Of a stretch of 64,000 bases of DNA, positions 45,577 to 54,838 are shown piece after piece; positions within the stretch are counted from its first letter, which is position 1; every line of letters begins with the position of its first letter. The position numbers were made by a program, and so were the translations under genes. The notes under the pieces were generated by a model. It was not told the DNA's origin and made no database searches. It worked only from the letters and a program-made list of their open reading frames with translations. Source of the stretch: Heliocidaris erythrogramma. Lineage: Eukaryota; Echinodermata; Echinoidea; Camarodonta; Echinometridae. Location of the stretch: contig CM046858.1 of assembly GCA_025617745.1 (NCBI GenBank), forward strand, positions 30,580,534 to 30,644,533, given 5' to 3'.

Positions 45577-46409
45577 TAACACAGGGGAGTCATGTGGAAC
45601 CTTGTTAAGGAAAAATTGTTAAAATCTGGGCAAATTATGAATTTTACAGTATCATTTACAATCAGACCCCTGTCATGTCAAGTTCAAACAAAAACTAATG
45701 AACACACTCTGAATAAATGACCTATCTCATGTCTCCTTCGCTGTCCCCTCTACAAGAGACTGTTATTTCAAAGCGAACAAACAGTTGCCATGTTATCACA
45801 ATGCTCTGTTCTCTCATCACTCATATCTAGCCAGAGGAACATGGCGATTAGAGACTGCAAACATTCTGCCAGCCAACAACAACACAGCCCTTGACGGCAT
45901 CTCTCTCTGCCATAATCAGGATATCCACACGTTTCCAGTATGGCCAGAGGCTAGGTTGCATCTATCTTCTCTTCCCAGACCCTGAAATATTACACACTCA
46001 TATTGTTACTATTTGCTCCCTAGGTACAAGGTTATATCTGTATGGGCAACAATCTTTTGCTCTCTGAAATTATGCAAATTTGGCTGGGTGCACTGATACC
46101 TTCAAACAACAAAAACCCTCCATGTCTGAAAACTGGTGAAATTTCCATGATTCATGAATTTTTATTCTCCCTGAATAGAGGCAGTGACAACTGCATCGTG
46201 CAAGTCAACATTACTTATCTGAATCTACTTGAACATTCAAATGGCCTAATACAGAATCTTGGAATTATTTCAATATTTGACATGATATACATACATGTAT
46301 GTATGAGAGAAAAACAAATCAGCAGGACAGTATTGAAGTACATAACACAAACGATAGGAAACTTCGCACCTCAGACCGCTCATACGAAAGTTATTACATA
46401 TATACATAC
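45577..46409. other. CEP97-like intron sequence, no gene
   Basis: Bases 45597-45625 form the empty counterpart of the Kolobok-like insertion site. An AG with an upstream pyrimidine tract occurs at about 45983 (minus) but leads to an early stop in the required phase. No exon is supported. Confidence 0.5.
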
Positions 46410-47124
46410 CTCTCAAAGTCAGGGTTGCCGTTGACCTCCCAGTGCCTACCACTCTGGCCTTTGCCCTGTTTCCTGGAGCTGGTCGTATCCTTGCCATGCT
46501 TGCCATCACTCTTGGACCCCAAGGATGCTCCCCTGAGATCCCCACTGCTACCCCCTACCCCTCGTTTCCCCAGATGACTCCTGCCCTTTTCCCTTCCTGT
46601 CTTGGACATGTGGTGGACGTCATGTGGGCTGCGGGGCGTGGGTGTGCTGGGCAGGCTGGATGATGAGTGTCTGGGGGTCGGGGTAGAGGGGAGGCTTGAA
46701 GACTGCCTAGGGGTGGGAGTGCTTGCCTTCTTCGTCCTCCCGTGACCGGATCCGTTCCCTTCAAGCTGCATCTTCAGCATGTTAGTAGCCAAGGGTTTCA
46801 CAGGGCGGTCTTCGTACGCCTGGAACTTGGAGACTGGGGAGGAGGCGTCACCTCCACTTTGAGTCTTCTCTAACTGAGTTCTGACATGGGAAGCAAAGCT
46901 GACAGCATCTGTGATACCATGGGACTGTCTCGTGGGGTGAACATCAGAGTAGTCATCGGATATGTTGGGCTTGGACTTGCTGTGTTTGGTGGCATGATGT
47001 GCTGGCTGCGGCTGTTGGGATGGGGTAGTGCTTGGTCTGGACTGCTGGAGTTCTCTGGGCATGGGATGGTGAGGTAGGAATGACGCCTCAGAAGCTAAGG
47101 GTCCCAGCCGATCAAGTTCACCAT
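46410..47124 (-). CDS. CEP97: CEP97-like gene, Ser/Thr/Pro-rich central exon
   Basis: This is one 715-bp open exon. Its acceptor is TATAG (AG at 47126-47125) and its donor is GAGAG/GTATGT at 46409. It encodes about 238 residues of low-complexity, probably disordered sequence. Visible parts are HPTRQSHGITDAVSFASHVR, a KFQAYEDRPVKPLATNML segment, and three STPTPR repeats within a Ser-rich stretch, followed by a Lys/Gly-rich tail ending NGNPDFE. The sequence alone would not identify the gene. The assignment rests on strand, good splice sites and phase: it enters in phase 1 and leaves in phase 2, exactly as the IQ exon at 11122-11331 needs. In CEP97 proteins the region between the leucine-rich repeats and the IQ motif is likewise long and disordered. 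The leucine-rich-repeat exons are not visible upstream within this window. Exons hidden between 11.3 and 46.4 kb cannot be excluded. Confidence 0.62.
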
Positions 47125-47256
47125 CTATATGTAACATAATGAATGCAATTTTTTTCACAATGTACTACAAATGCGTATTTTATTATAGTAAATAGTGTAT
47201 TTATAATAGGGGCTGCGATTGGTTAGATTCGCATCATGTGAAGTGACGTGACCTGT

Positions 47257-48234
47257 AACAAGAGCCCCAGGGGGCACGACGCTCACCTGAGGTGGATCAA
47301 TTCACATCTGGTGCATGTTCTCTCTAGCACCACCAGGAGATATGTTAGAAATTGAAACAACTAGGAGGATGTACATGAGATGATGTTAGAAATTAACATA
47401 ATTCCCCCCCCCCCCCACCCCATGGTCTACAGTGTCATGTATTATTTGAATCTCCTACATCTAAGGATGATTCCCACCAAGTGTGGTTGAATCATACAAA
47501 AAATCATGCAAAGAATGTACATTTCCCCTCCTGCATATTAACCTCGCACTCGCAGGACCCCTATGGGGCTACCCTGAGAATGTCATGAACAACTTTTTTT
47601 TTTCATCTTCAAGATGTATGTAACATACAAAATATCTAGATAAACTTCTGGTTCTGGAGAAGAAGATGTTTGAAATTGACATAGCTTTTACAATTGGGGG
47701 GCCTCCCCCTGGGCCCCCCTGGGGGCAACATGTACCATTTTAGCAACTTTGGGTCCCCTACCCCTAAGGATGATTCCTACCAAGTTTGGTCGAATTCCGA
47801 TCATTTTTTTTTTGAGAAGATCAGAATGTACATTTTGCCTGGCAGCGCCCCACCCCCCCCCCCCAGTATGTTACCCCCACAGGGCCCCTATAGGGCCACT
47901 CAGAGAAATTTCATGAACAACATTCATTCTTCATCTATAGAGGTATCTCCATACACAATACCAAGTCTGAGCTATGCCTGGTTCTGGAGAAGAAGATGTT
48001 TGAAATTTACAATGCTTTTACAATTGGGGGTCCTCCCCTTGGGCCCCCCTGGGGGCCACACGTACCATTTTAGCAACTTTCGGTCCCCTACCCCTAAGGA
48101 TGATTCCTACCAAGTTTGGTTGAATTCCGATCATGGGTTTTGGAGAAGAAGATGAAAATGTAAAAAGTTAACGCACGACGGACAAATTTCCATCGCAATA
48201 GCTCACTCGAGCCTTAGGCTCAGGTGAGCTAAAA
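47257..48234 (+). mobile_element. Helentron-like tandem-core element, GCTCACCTGAG family (copy 3)
   Basis: The 5' end is AACAAGAGCCCCAGGGGGCA followed by GCTCACCTGAGG. The 3' end is a hairpin (AGCTCACTCGAGCC and GGCTCAGGTGAGCT) followed by AAAA. The 5' CACCTGAG block is complementary to the 3' CTCAGGTG, the same plan as copies 1 and 2 with unrelated end sequence. The core has two to three units of about 330 bp with GAAGAAGATGTTTGAAATT, TTTTACAATTGGGG and AAGGATGATTCCTACCAAG. Very similar ends are widespread in molluscs and echinoderms, by memory. Confidence 0.65.
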
Positions 48235-48235
48235 A

Positions 48236-48476
48236 TGTTGATATAGTGCACGATCGTGCACCATTAATTTTTGCACAGTTATAGATCTAGGGGTCTATTT
48301 ACTATAACAATTAGTGCATGTTCTATTTATGCACAATTACTGGACTATATGAACTCCAACTACTAAATTATCCCTCGTGCAAGTCTATAACAAAGCTGTA
48401 CTCGGAATAATTTAGTATTTGTCGTGCACATAATCCAGTATAGTGCATGATAGATCATGCACTATTTATATAGTAT
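48236..48476. mobile_element. Small foldback element
   Basis: Ends TATAGTGCACGATCGTGCAC and TATAGTGCATGATAGATCAT are each self-complementary and also pair with one another. The interior repeats GTGCA motifs. No coding sequence is present. The target duplication is unclear. Confidence 0.45.
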
Positions 48477-49159
48477 GGGCAATTCCAGCATGGCAGACGG
48501 AACATCCCACCCTCGCTTTTTAAATTTTCACCTGATATTTTAATTTCCTTTAAAAATGATGCATATGTCGATGTACAGTGTGATCTGTGATATTTGGTCC
48601 ACAAAATAGGAAAAAAAATTCAAGCCCAAACAATTTCAGTATGCCTCTGATTTTGTAGTACCATACATCTTTTCAGTAATTTAATGATTAATAATTATCT
48701 TCATAATATCATATCCCATCAAGTAGGGCTGCACGATATCGCATTTTGGTTATTCGATAATCGTCAGCTTCAGTATCGCTACCACCAAAATATGGACATT
48801 TCCATTCATCTAAAATTCAGCCCAACTCAAGACGGTTACCCGCCCAGTCACGGACCATCCTGCTTCAAAATAAAATATATTTTATTTTAAACTGATTTAA
48901 ATCATTCTGATTCATAATAATAGAGCAATATTTTTTTTCATCACTCTAAAAAAGGCAGGATGAAAGGGAAAATTCAAACTTTGTGGTGCAGACTCCTGAA
49001 TAATAAGGGCAACACAAAGCCCAACATCCCCTCGCGGGTACAAATGGCCTATATACGTCAGAACAAGTTAACTACGTTAGACTATACTATTATATTACTA
49101 GGCAAGGAAGTTACTAATACCTAGAGATTGGATGTACAGAAATTTTACTACTTTATGGA
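48477..49159. other. Spacer with a hAT-like terminus fragment
   Basis: TAGGGCTGCACGATATCGCA at 48724 begins a hAT-like end related to 11690. The rest is AT-rich and unassigned. Confidence 0.45.
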
Positions 49160-49949
49160 ATGACCCATGAGGAGATCTGAAAATAAACTTTCTCATGTAC
49201 ATAATTAGCAATTTTTGCATGTTAAATGAGCTGTGACCTTTGACCTTTAACTTACACACTCATCACGTAAAGCACATTTTTTCGCATATATAATTAGCTA
49301 TTTTTACATATTTAGTGTGAACTTTGACCTACATACTCGAAGATCGAACTTAGGCTATATCTTCATACCATATACAAGACGTACCTTCTTACCAAACATT
49401 AAATAGTTACCAAACAGAAACCATATTTTCACATATTAAATGAGCTATGACAAACGGAAACCACATTTCGCATACATAATTAGCTATTTTTGCACATTAA
49501 ATGAGCTATGACATACTTGAAGATCAAACTTAGGCTGTATTTTGATACCATGTACCGTCATATCAAATTTCATTAAAATCCGACCTTTCACCTTTGACGT
49601 ACATACTCCGCAACCGAACAGAAACCATATTTTCACATATTAAATGAGCTATGACAAACGGAAACCACATTTCGCATACATAATTAGCTATTTTTGCACA
49701 TTAAATGAGCTATGACATACTTGAAGATCAAACTTAGGCTGTATTTTGATACCATGTACCTTCATATCAAATTTCATTGAAATCCGTCAAACATTACTTA
49801 AGTTATCGAATGGAAACCACATTTTGGATTTTGGCATATTTAATGACCTATGACCTTTGACCTTTGACATACATACTCCAGAATCGAAATTAGGCTGCAT
49901 TTTGATACCATGTACCTTCATCTCAAATTTCATTAAAATCCGTCAAAAC
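49160..49949. repeat. Degenerate satellite, about 204-bp period
   Basis: The blocks GAAACCATATTTTCACATAT (49417 and 49621), AGCTATTTTTGCACATTAAA, AAGATCAAACTTAGGCTGTA and TTTGATACCATGTACC recur with a 204-bp period in the best part and more loosely on both sides. GACCTTTGACC motifs recall the core of Helentron-like copy 1, so this may be a decayed tandem core. No coding sequence was found. Confidence 0.7.
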
Positions 49950-50045
49950 ATTACTAAAGTTGTAAACAAATCTTTCGGCATATTACTCCCAGTGTTAAAG
50001 ATCGTATGCTCGATCTGTAATGAAAAACACAAGTCAGAAAAAATT

Positions 50046-50118
50046 GGAACCAGCGGGATTCGAACCTGTCATCTACTGCTTGCCGGGCAGCGACTTAACC
50101 ACCAGGCTATTCTGGTTC
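50046..50118 (-). tRNA. tRNA-like SINE head, unit 1
   Basis: A 7-bp acceptor stem (GAACCAG with CTGGTTC), an A-box-like TAGCCTGGTGGTTAAG, an anticodon arm with loop CCGGCAA (formal anticodon GGC) and a B box GGTTCGAATCC are present. Base 33 is C in place of U and the D stem is poor, so I read it as a Pol III promoter of a SINE and not a working tRNA. Confidence 0.55.
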
Positions 50119-50413
50119 ACGGCCAAGTCACGACGAACTAGAATCAAATACCCAAGATCCTCTTCTTTCTGACTCATTAATATTCAAACGGTCCGCCGTA
50201 GACAATGGTTAGTAAACGAAGAAGCTTGACTGGGGAGGAATTTTTAATTTGTAAACAAATCTTTCGGCATATTATGACATTTTAAAATACATTCTTTTTT
50301 AAGGAAGACATTTTACTCCCATTGTCTACGGCGGACCGTTAAAAATGAATATTAATGAGTCAGAAAGAAGAGGATCTTGGGTATTTGATTCTAGTTCGTC
50401 GTGACTTGGCCGT

Positions 50414-50486
50414 GAACCAGAATAGCCTGGTGGTTAAGTCGCTGCCCGGCAAGCAGTAGATGACAGGTTCGAATCCCGCTGGTTCC
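50414..50486 (+). tRNA. tRNA-like SINE head, unit 2
   Basis: The same 73-nt sequence as unit 1, in the opposite orientation, with intact acceptor stem and A and B boxes. Confidence 0.55.
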
Positions 50487-50702
50487 AATTTTTTCCGACT
50501 TGTGTTTTTCATTACAGATCGAGCATACGATCTTTAACACTGGGAGTAATATGCCGAAAGATTTGTTTACAAATTAAAAATTCCTCCCCAGTCAAGCTTC
50601 TTCGTTTACTAACCATTGTCTACGGCGGACCGTTTGAATATTAATGAGTCAGAAAGAAGAGGATCTTGGGTATTTGATTCTAGTTCGTCGTGACTTGGCC
50701 GT

Positions 50703-50775
50703 GAACCAGAATAGCCTGGTGGTTAAGTCGCTGCCCGGCAAGCAGTAGATGACAGGTTCGAATCCCGCTGGTTCC
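50703..50775 (+). tRNA. tRNA-like SINE head, unit 3
   Basis: The same 73-nt sequence as unit 2, 289 bp downstream in direct orientation. Confidence 0.55.
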
Positions 50776-50908
50776 AATTTTTTCTGACTTGTGTTTTTCA
50801 TTACAGATCGAGCATACGATCTTTAACACTGGGAGTAATATGCCGAAAGATTTGTTTACAAATTAAAAATTCCTCCCCAGTCAAGCTTCTTCGTTTATTA
50901 CTAAAGTT

Positions 50909-51416
50909 AGATGATCTTTGAAGGTTTGCATGGTGGAGCTTATAACGTGGAGAAGGTTTACGGTTCACCATGTGTGTTGGTAGGAGGAAAGGGAAAAAGA
51001 GAAATTAGAAATGGATAGACGAGAAAGGATGACAAGAGAGAAAAGAAGAAATATTCTTTCGTGACAATGGGTGAAGTCCTGAAAAGGACTGTAGACCAGA
51101 TGAGATGAGATGAGAAGACTTGGTTGATGATCGATGGATGAGCAGCGATGGATTGAGTAGCGGAGGTTGGAGTAGATGAGGCTTGAGTAGGAGGTTACTT
51201 GACGTTTCGGACAGGTTGACTGTCCGTCATCAGGAGTGAAGTGTGCTAGACGAGGGGCGGGGTTTTGTGGTGTGTGTGCGGACATCGGAGGAATCGGCGG
51301 CCGGTGGTGTGGGCGGGTTGCTGTCGGTGGTGGCGCTATTATGTCCGAGAGTAGAGTGGACATGAGTGCGGACGTCGGAGGGATTGGTAGCGGGGGCCTG
51401 GCGGCGTGAAGTCCTT
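50909..51416. mobile_element. Penelope-like terminal fragment with hammerhead-like motif
   Basis: It starts TTTGAAGGTTTGCATGGTGG, matching the left extension of the foldback element at 11792. A purine-rich stretch follows with GATGAGATGAGATGAGA (about 51095-51115), then the minus-strand hammerhead-like motif at 51201-51233 and a G/T-rich tail. Its right end is cut by DIRS A5. Confidence 0.5.
51201..51233 (-). ncRNA. Hammerhead-like ribozyme motif
   Basis: On the minus strand: CTGATGA (51233-51227), C, stem II GGACAG/CTGTCC with loop TCAAC, then GAAACGTC (51208-51201). The conserved CUGAUGA and GAAAC cores are intact. AAGT directly after the GTC can pair with ACTT upstream of the core as a short stem I, and stem III would be only AC/GU. 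Minimal hammerheads with very short stem III are known from Penelope-like elements. The extra C before stem II is unusual. Confidence 0.55.
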
Positions 51417-54272
51417 TGTGCGCACCCCCGTAATCCTATTGTTCCCCTTCGCCACTCACGCGCGGCAACACGCAACGGCCATCTTCCTCTTTTGCGAGCA
51501 ACCCCAAGTAGAAACATGTTGCTTGCAAGGTGCGGGGAAGGAGGGAGGGTCATACATGTAGGTAGGTATATAGATTCATATAGTAAATAAGAAAATCAGT
51601 GCTGATTTTACAAATTTACTGCAATAAATCATATATACCTACCTATTATGATAGACCAGTGCCAACTCAAAGACCGGGAGGCATGTTTCAAGCAGAGGGG
51701 AATAGGATTACAAAGAAGACACAGCGGCCTTCAAGGTGGCTGACGCAAAAATAGCCTCACCTGCAGGGACATCCCTAAGGTAGCAAGAAATGAAGGAATT
51801 GGACGAACGCCAATAAGCAGCCTTCAAAATATCATCAAGCGCCACACCTTGAAACAGAGCCCAGGAAGTGCTGACACTACGAGTGTCATGTGCATGAGGC
51901 TTACTGCCAGATACAAGAGCCTCTGTGCCAGCAGCCCTAATATCTGTAAAGGATCCATCTAGAAATGGAATCAAGAGAAGCAGGAGAAAAAGGCTCTTGA
52001 GTGATCAGGAACAACTGATCATCCTTACGATAAGACTTAGTCCTATCAATATACCATTTGAGAGCTCTAACAGGACACCAAACTTTGTCCTCGCGCACTG
52101 ACGAAAATCCAGAAAGCGGACAAAGAAAAATCTCAACAGGGCCAGAGGAAGCCGTTTGATTCTTGGCAATGATTGAAGCCTTAGGAATCAATCTAACACC
52201 TTTTCTCTCCCAGCGAACATGACCAGGAGTAAGACAGAGGGCATGAAGAGTACTGCGCCTCTGCCCAGAGGCAATGGCTACCAAAAAGAGCGTCTTAACC
52301 ATAAGCTTCGCCAGGGCTTCTAAGACCTTAGGCAGGCTCCAAGACGGGACTAACTTAGAACGCGGAGGACATTTCAGAAAGAACGACCGAATCAAACCAC
52401 TCAACAGCGGGGAATTAGAAATCCCCAAACCATCTGAGAAGCCCGAGTGAATGGCCCCGATCGCTGATCGGTAGCCTCGGATAGTAGAGATGGATCTCCC
52501 TTTGTCAAATAGCGAGATTAGAAAATCCGCAATTGAACCAATAGGAGCCTCAGACGGGGTTTGATTTCGCTCTTTACACCTAAGGAAAAAGACAGAAAGA
52601 CAGGAATTATAAATTTCCCTAGTAGAAACTCTACGACTGGACATTAAAAAGTCCGCGGCTCTATCAGAGAGACCCGACTGTCTTGCAGATTCCCCAACAG
52701 GGGCCAAGCAGTCAAATGAAGGGAATCTGGATTGTGGTGAAGAATCCCCGAGAGGGGCTGCAACACCAGATCCGCTCTTAACGGAAGAAGGAACGGTTGA
52801 GCCGCCAGAAGGCTCATTAGCTCCGGAAACCAACTCCTCCTGGGCCAAAAGGGAGCTATCACAAGCACCCGAGCCCGATCTTCCCTGATCTTCCGCAAGA
52901 CTCGCGGAATCAGCTGGAAGGGAGGAAAGGCAAATCCTCGAAGATTCTCCCAACTGAGAGAGAAAGCATCGAGAGCCCAAGCTCCCCGATCGCGCGCACG
53001 GGAGCAATATTTCGGAAGTTGGTGGTTTAGAACCGACGCAAAAAGATCCACTTCCAGTTGACCCAGGCAACTGCGAATGCGGCAAAAGACCTCTGGATGA
53101 AGCATTCATTCTGACGGAAGACACCTGCCCCGAGACAGAAAATCCGCATTGAGGTTTTCCTGACCGGGGATGAAAGAGGCCACGGGTGTGATCGCCATGC
53201 GACGACACCACCTCCACAGCTGTGCTGCTAGGGCATTCAGGGTAGCAGAACGAGTGCCTCCCTGCCGATTGATATAAGCCGCCACAGTGACAGCATGGCT
53301 ACAACCTGAGTAAAAACCCGAGGGGCTGTGCGCAGCCCGAAGGGAAGAGCGCGAAAGCGAAGTCTCCGAGAGGAAGGAAAACCCCAGAAGAGGGTTAGAG
53401 TTAGACTTAGAGTGAGCGCGAAACTGCGTAATCAAGACAGAGACCTGTTTTCGCGCATCGATTTCTCTTTGAAAAACCGTAGCAAATTGACCGCCAAAAA
53501 GCGAAGGACCCCGAGACGGAACATCCCGGAGAAGCGGTGCGATGTCCGACTCCTTAACCCCAAGGGCCGTAAGAACCAAGACTCTACGATGGTACATGAC
53601 CGAGGCAGCTACAGTGGAAAGCTGTGACCACTGCAAACTAAACCAGACGCTTAATTAGAAGCGCCGCTTCAATGCGGTCATACTCCAGCTTGAAATAGTC
53701 CGCAAGAGAAATACCCTCGAACCCTGCGCACGGGCTGACTGAAAATCAGGGAGATATTAGGACAACAAAGCAATCGCTTCTACCCCACAAAGGGAGAGCG
53801 ACTGAATTTCACAGCAAAAAACCGTCACAACAAACACCGAACACAAAGGCTCGGTGCCAAACGGAAACACACGCAAACACACAGATAATACTATGTCTCA
53901 AAATAAAACTTTGAATCAAAAATCCCTAGCAATCGGTAAAAGTGACTAACAAAACACAAGAGTACTATACTAGTAGTCTAGACGAATATAAGTACCGAAA
54001 AGTGCTTTTAAGATGCGAAAAAGCGCGCTGAAAAGATACAAAAAGACCTGATTTCAGGAGCGCCATGACTCGACATCCTAACTCGTCGGGGGCGAGCAAG
54101 GAAGAGGAAGATGGCCGTTGCGTGTTGCCGCGCGTCAGTGGCGAAGGGGAACAATAGGATTACGGGGGGGTACGCACAATATTGTGACTCATTTGTGTTA
54201 AGTTCTCGAAGGGGTCGCGTAGTCAAGACTACTAGCATAATAGGTAGGTATATACGATTTATTGCAGTAAAT
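51417..54272 (-). mobile_element. DIRS-like retrotransposon, group A (copy A5)
   Basis: This holds a partial right terminal repeat, the ICR (about 51556-51651), recombinase (51708-52650), the RNase H end (52644-53330), a gag fragment (53380-53830), the 5' leader and the left terminal repeat (54080-54272). It has both terminal regions but is only 2.9 kb, so most of RT and gag is missing. Recombinase marks are TIRGYRSAIGAIHSGFSDG, GQRRSTLHAL, AHDTRSVSTSW and FISCYLRDV. It is close to A4 and A7. It is a broken fossil and could be a non-autonomous derivative. Confidence 0.88.
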
Positions 54273-54838
54273 AGGTCTACCTCCAGCGAACCCCAAAGAT
54301 TGTAAATGAGGGAAAAAACCTGGATGGAGCTTCCATTCTAATGGAAGACACCTGCCCGTGATAGGAAGCTTGCAAAAAGACTTTCCTGAACAGGGAAGAA
54401 GGAGGAAACAAGCAAGAACGCTATGCGACGACACCACCAACACAAAAAGAGGCTAGGGCATCTAGGGTGGCAGAGTGGGTTCCTCCCTGCCAATTGATAT
54501 AAGCCGCAACCGAGACATTGTCCGAGAGAATAACAGAGCGACGGCAAAGCTGTCGTCTGAAAAGAAGCAAACCTGCCATAAGAACATTGATATGGGGTAG
54601 ACTCACAAGCTGAGACCAGTCCCCCCAAAACGTGCTGTCGTAGCAAAGTCCGCCCCACCCGTCGAAAATGAAATCGACAGAAGCGGGGGGGAACTTGCCC
54701 CGTGCGAGAAACGCAATGATTGTCTCGCGGGGTAAGTATGCAGTCTCGGCTGGGCAGTGCTAACTGATTCAGAAAATCTATCACTGCCCCCAGAAAACTG
54801 GTCGGCTTGTAGGGATCAGCTCCGATGTCTCCAAATTT
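54273..54838 (-). mobile_element. DIRS-like RT/RNase H fragment, diverged group A (copy A6)
   Basis: Diverged RT/RNase H sequence (with VSVAAYINWQGGTHSATLDA and LPHINVLMAGLL) starts right where the outer end of copy A5 finishes. It has more differences from A4 and A7 than they have from each other, so it is older. No other parts are present. Confidence 0.7.

Larger units (their letters stand above)
49962..50896. mobile_element. Composite tRNA-headed SINE complex (one inverted plus two direct units)
   Basis: Three units each contain a 73-nt tRNA-like sequence and share flanks such as CGAGCATACGATCTTTAACA and GTCTACGGCGGACCG. Unit 1 is inverted (about 49962-50205). Units 2 and 3 are direct (about 50318-50610 and 50611-50896). 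The whole block is bounded by perfect 12-bp copies of ATTACTAAAGTT (49950-49961 and 50897-50908), a target-site duplication, so it appears to have entered as one piece. A short mirrored segment (50206-50317) links units 1 and 2. Confidence 0.75.

Noticed and set aside
45785-45985. A further exon of the CEP97-like gene in the 45.8-46.0 kb region
   Set aside because: There is an AG with a pyrimidine tract at about 45983 (minus), but the frame required by the upstream exon hits a stop after about ten codons.
49160-49949. CRISPR-like or regulatory array
   Set aside because: Units are about 204 bp, diverged and lack short identical repeats with unique spacers. This is eukaryotic satellite DNA.
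50046-50775. Three functional tRNA genes
   Set aside because: The acceptor stem and B box are good, but base 33 is C, the D stem is poor, and the units are embedded in a SINE-like repeat with a shared target duplication.
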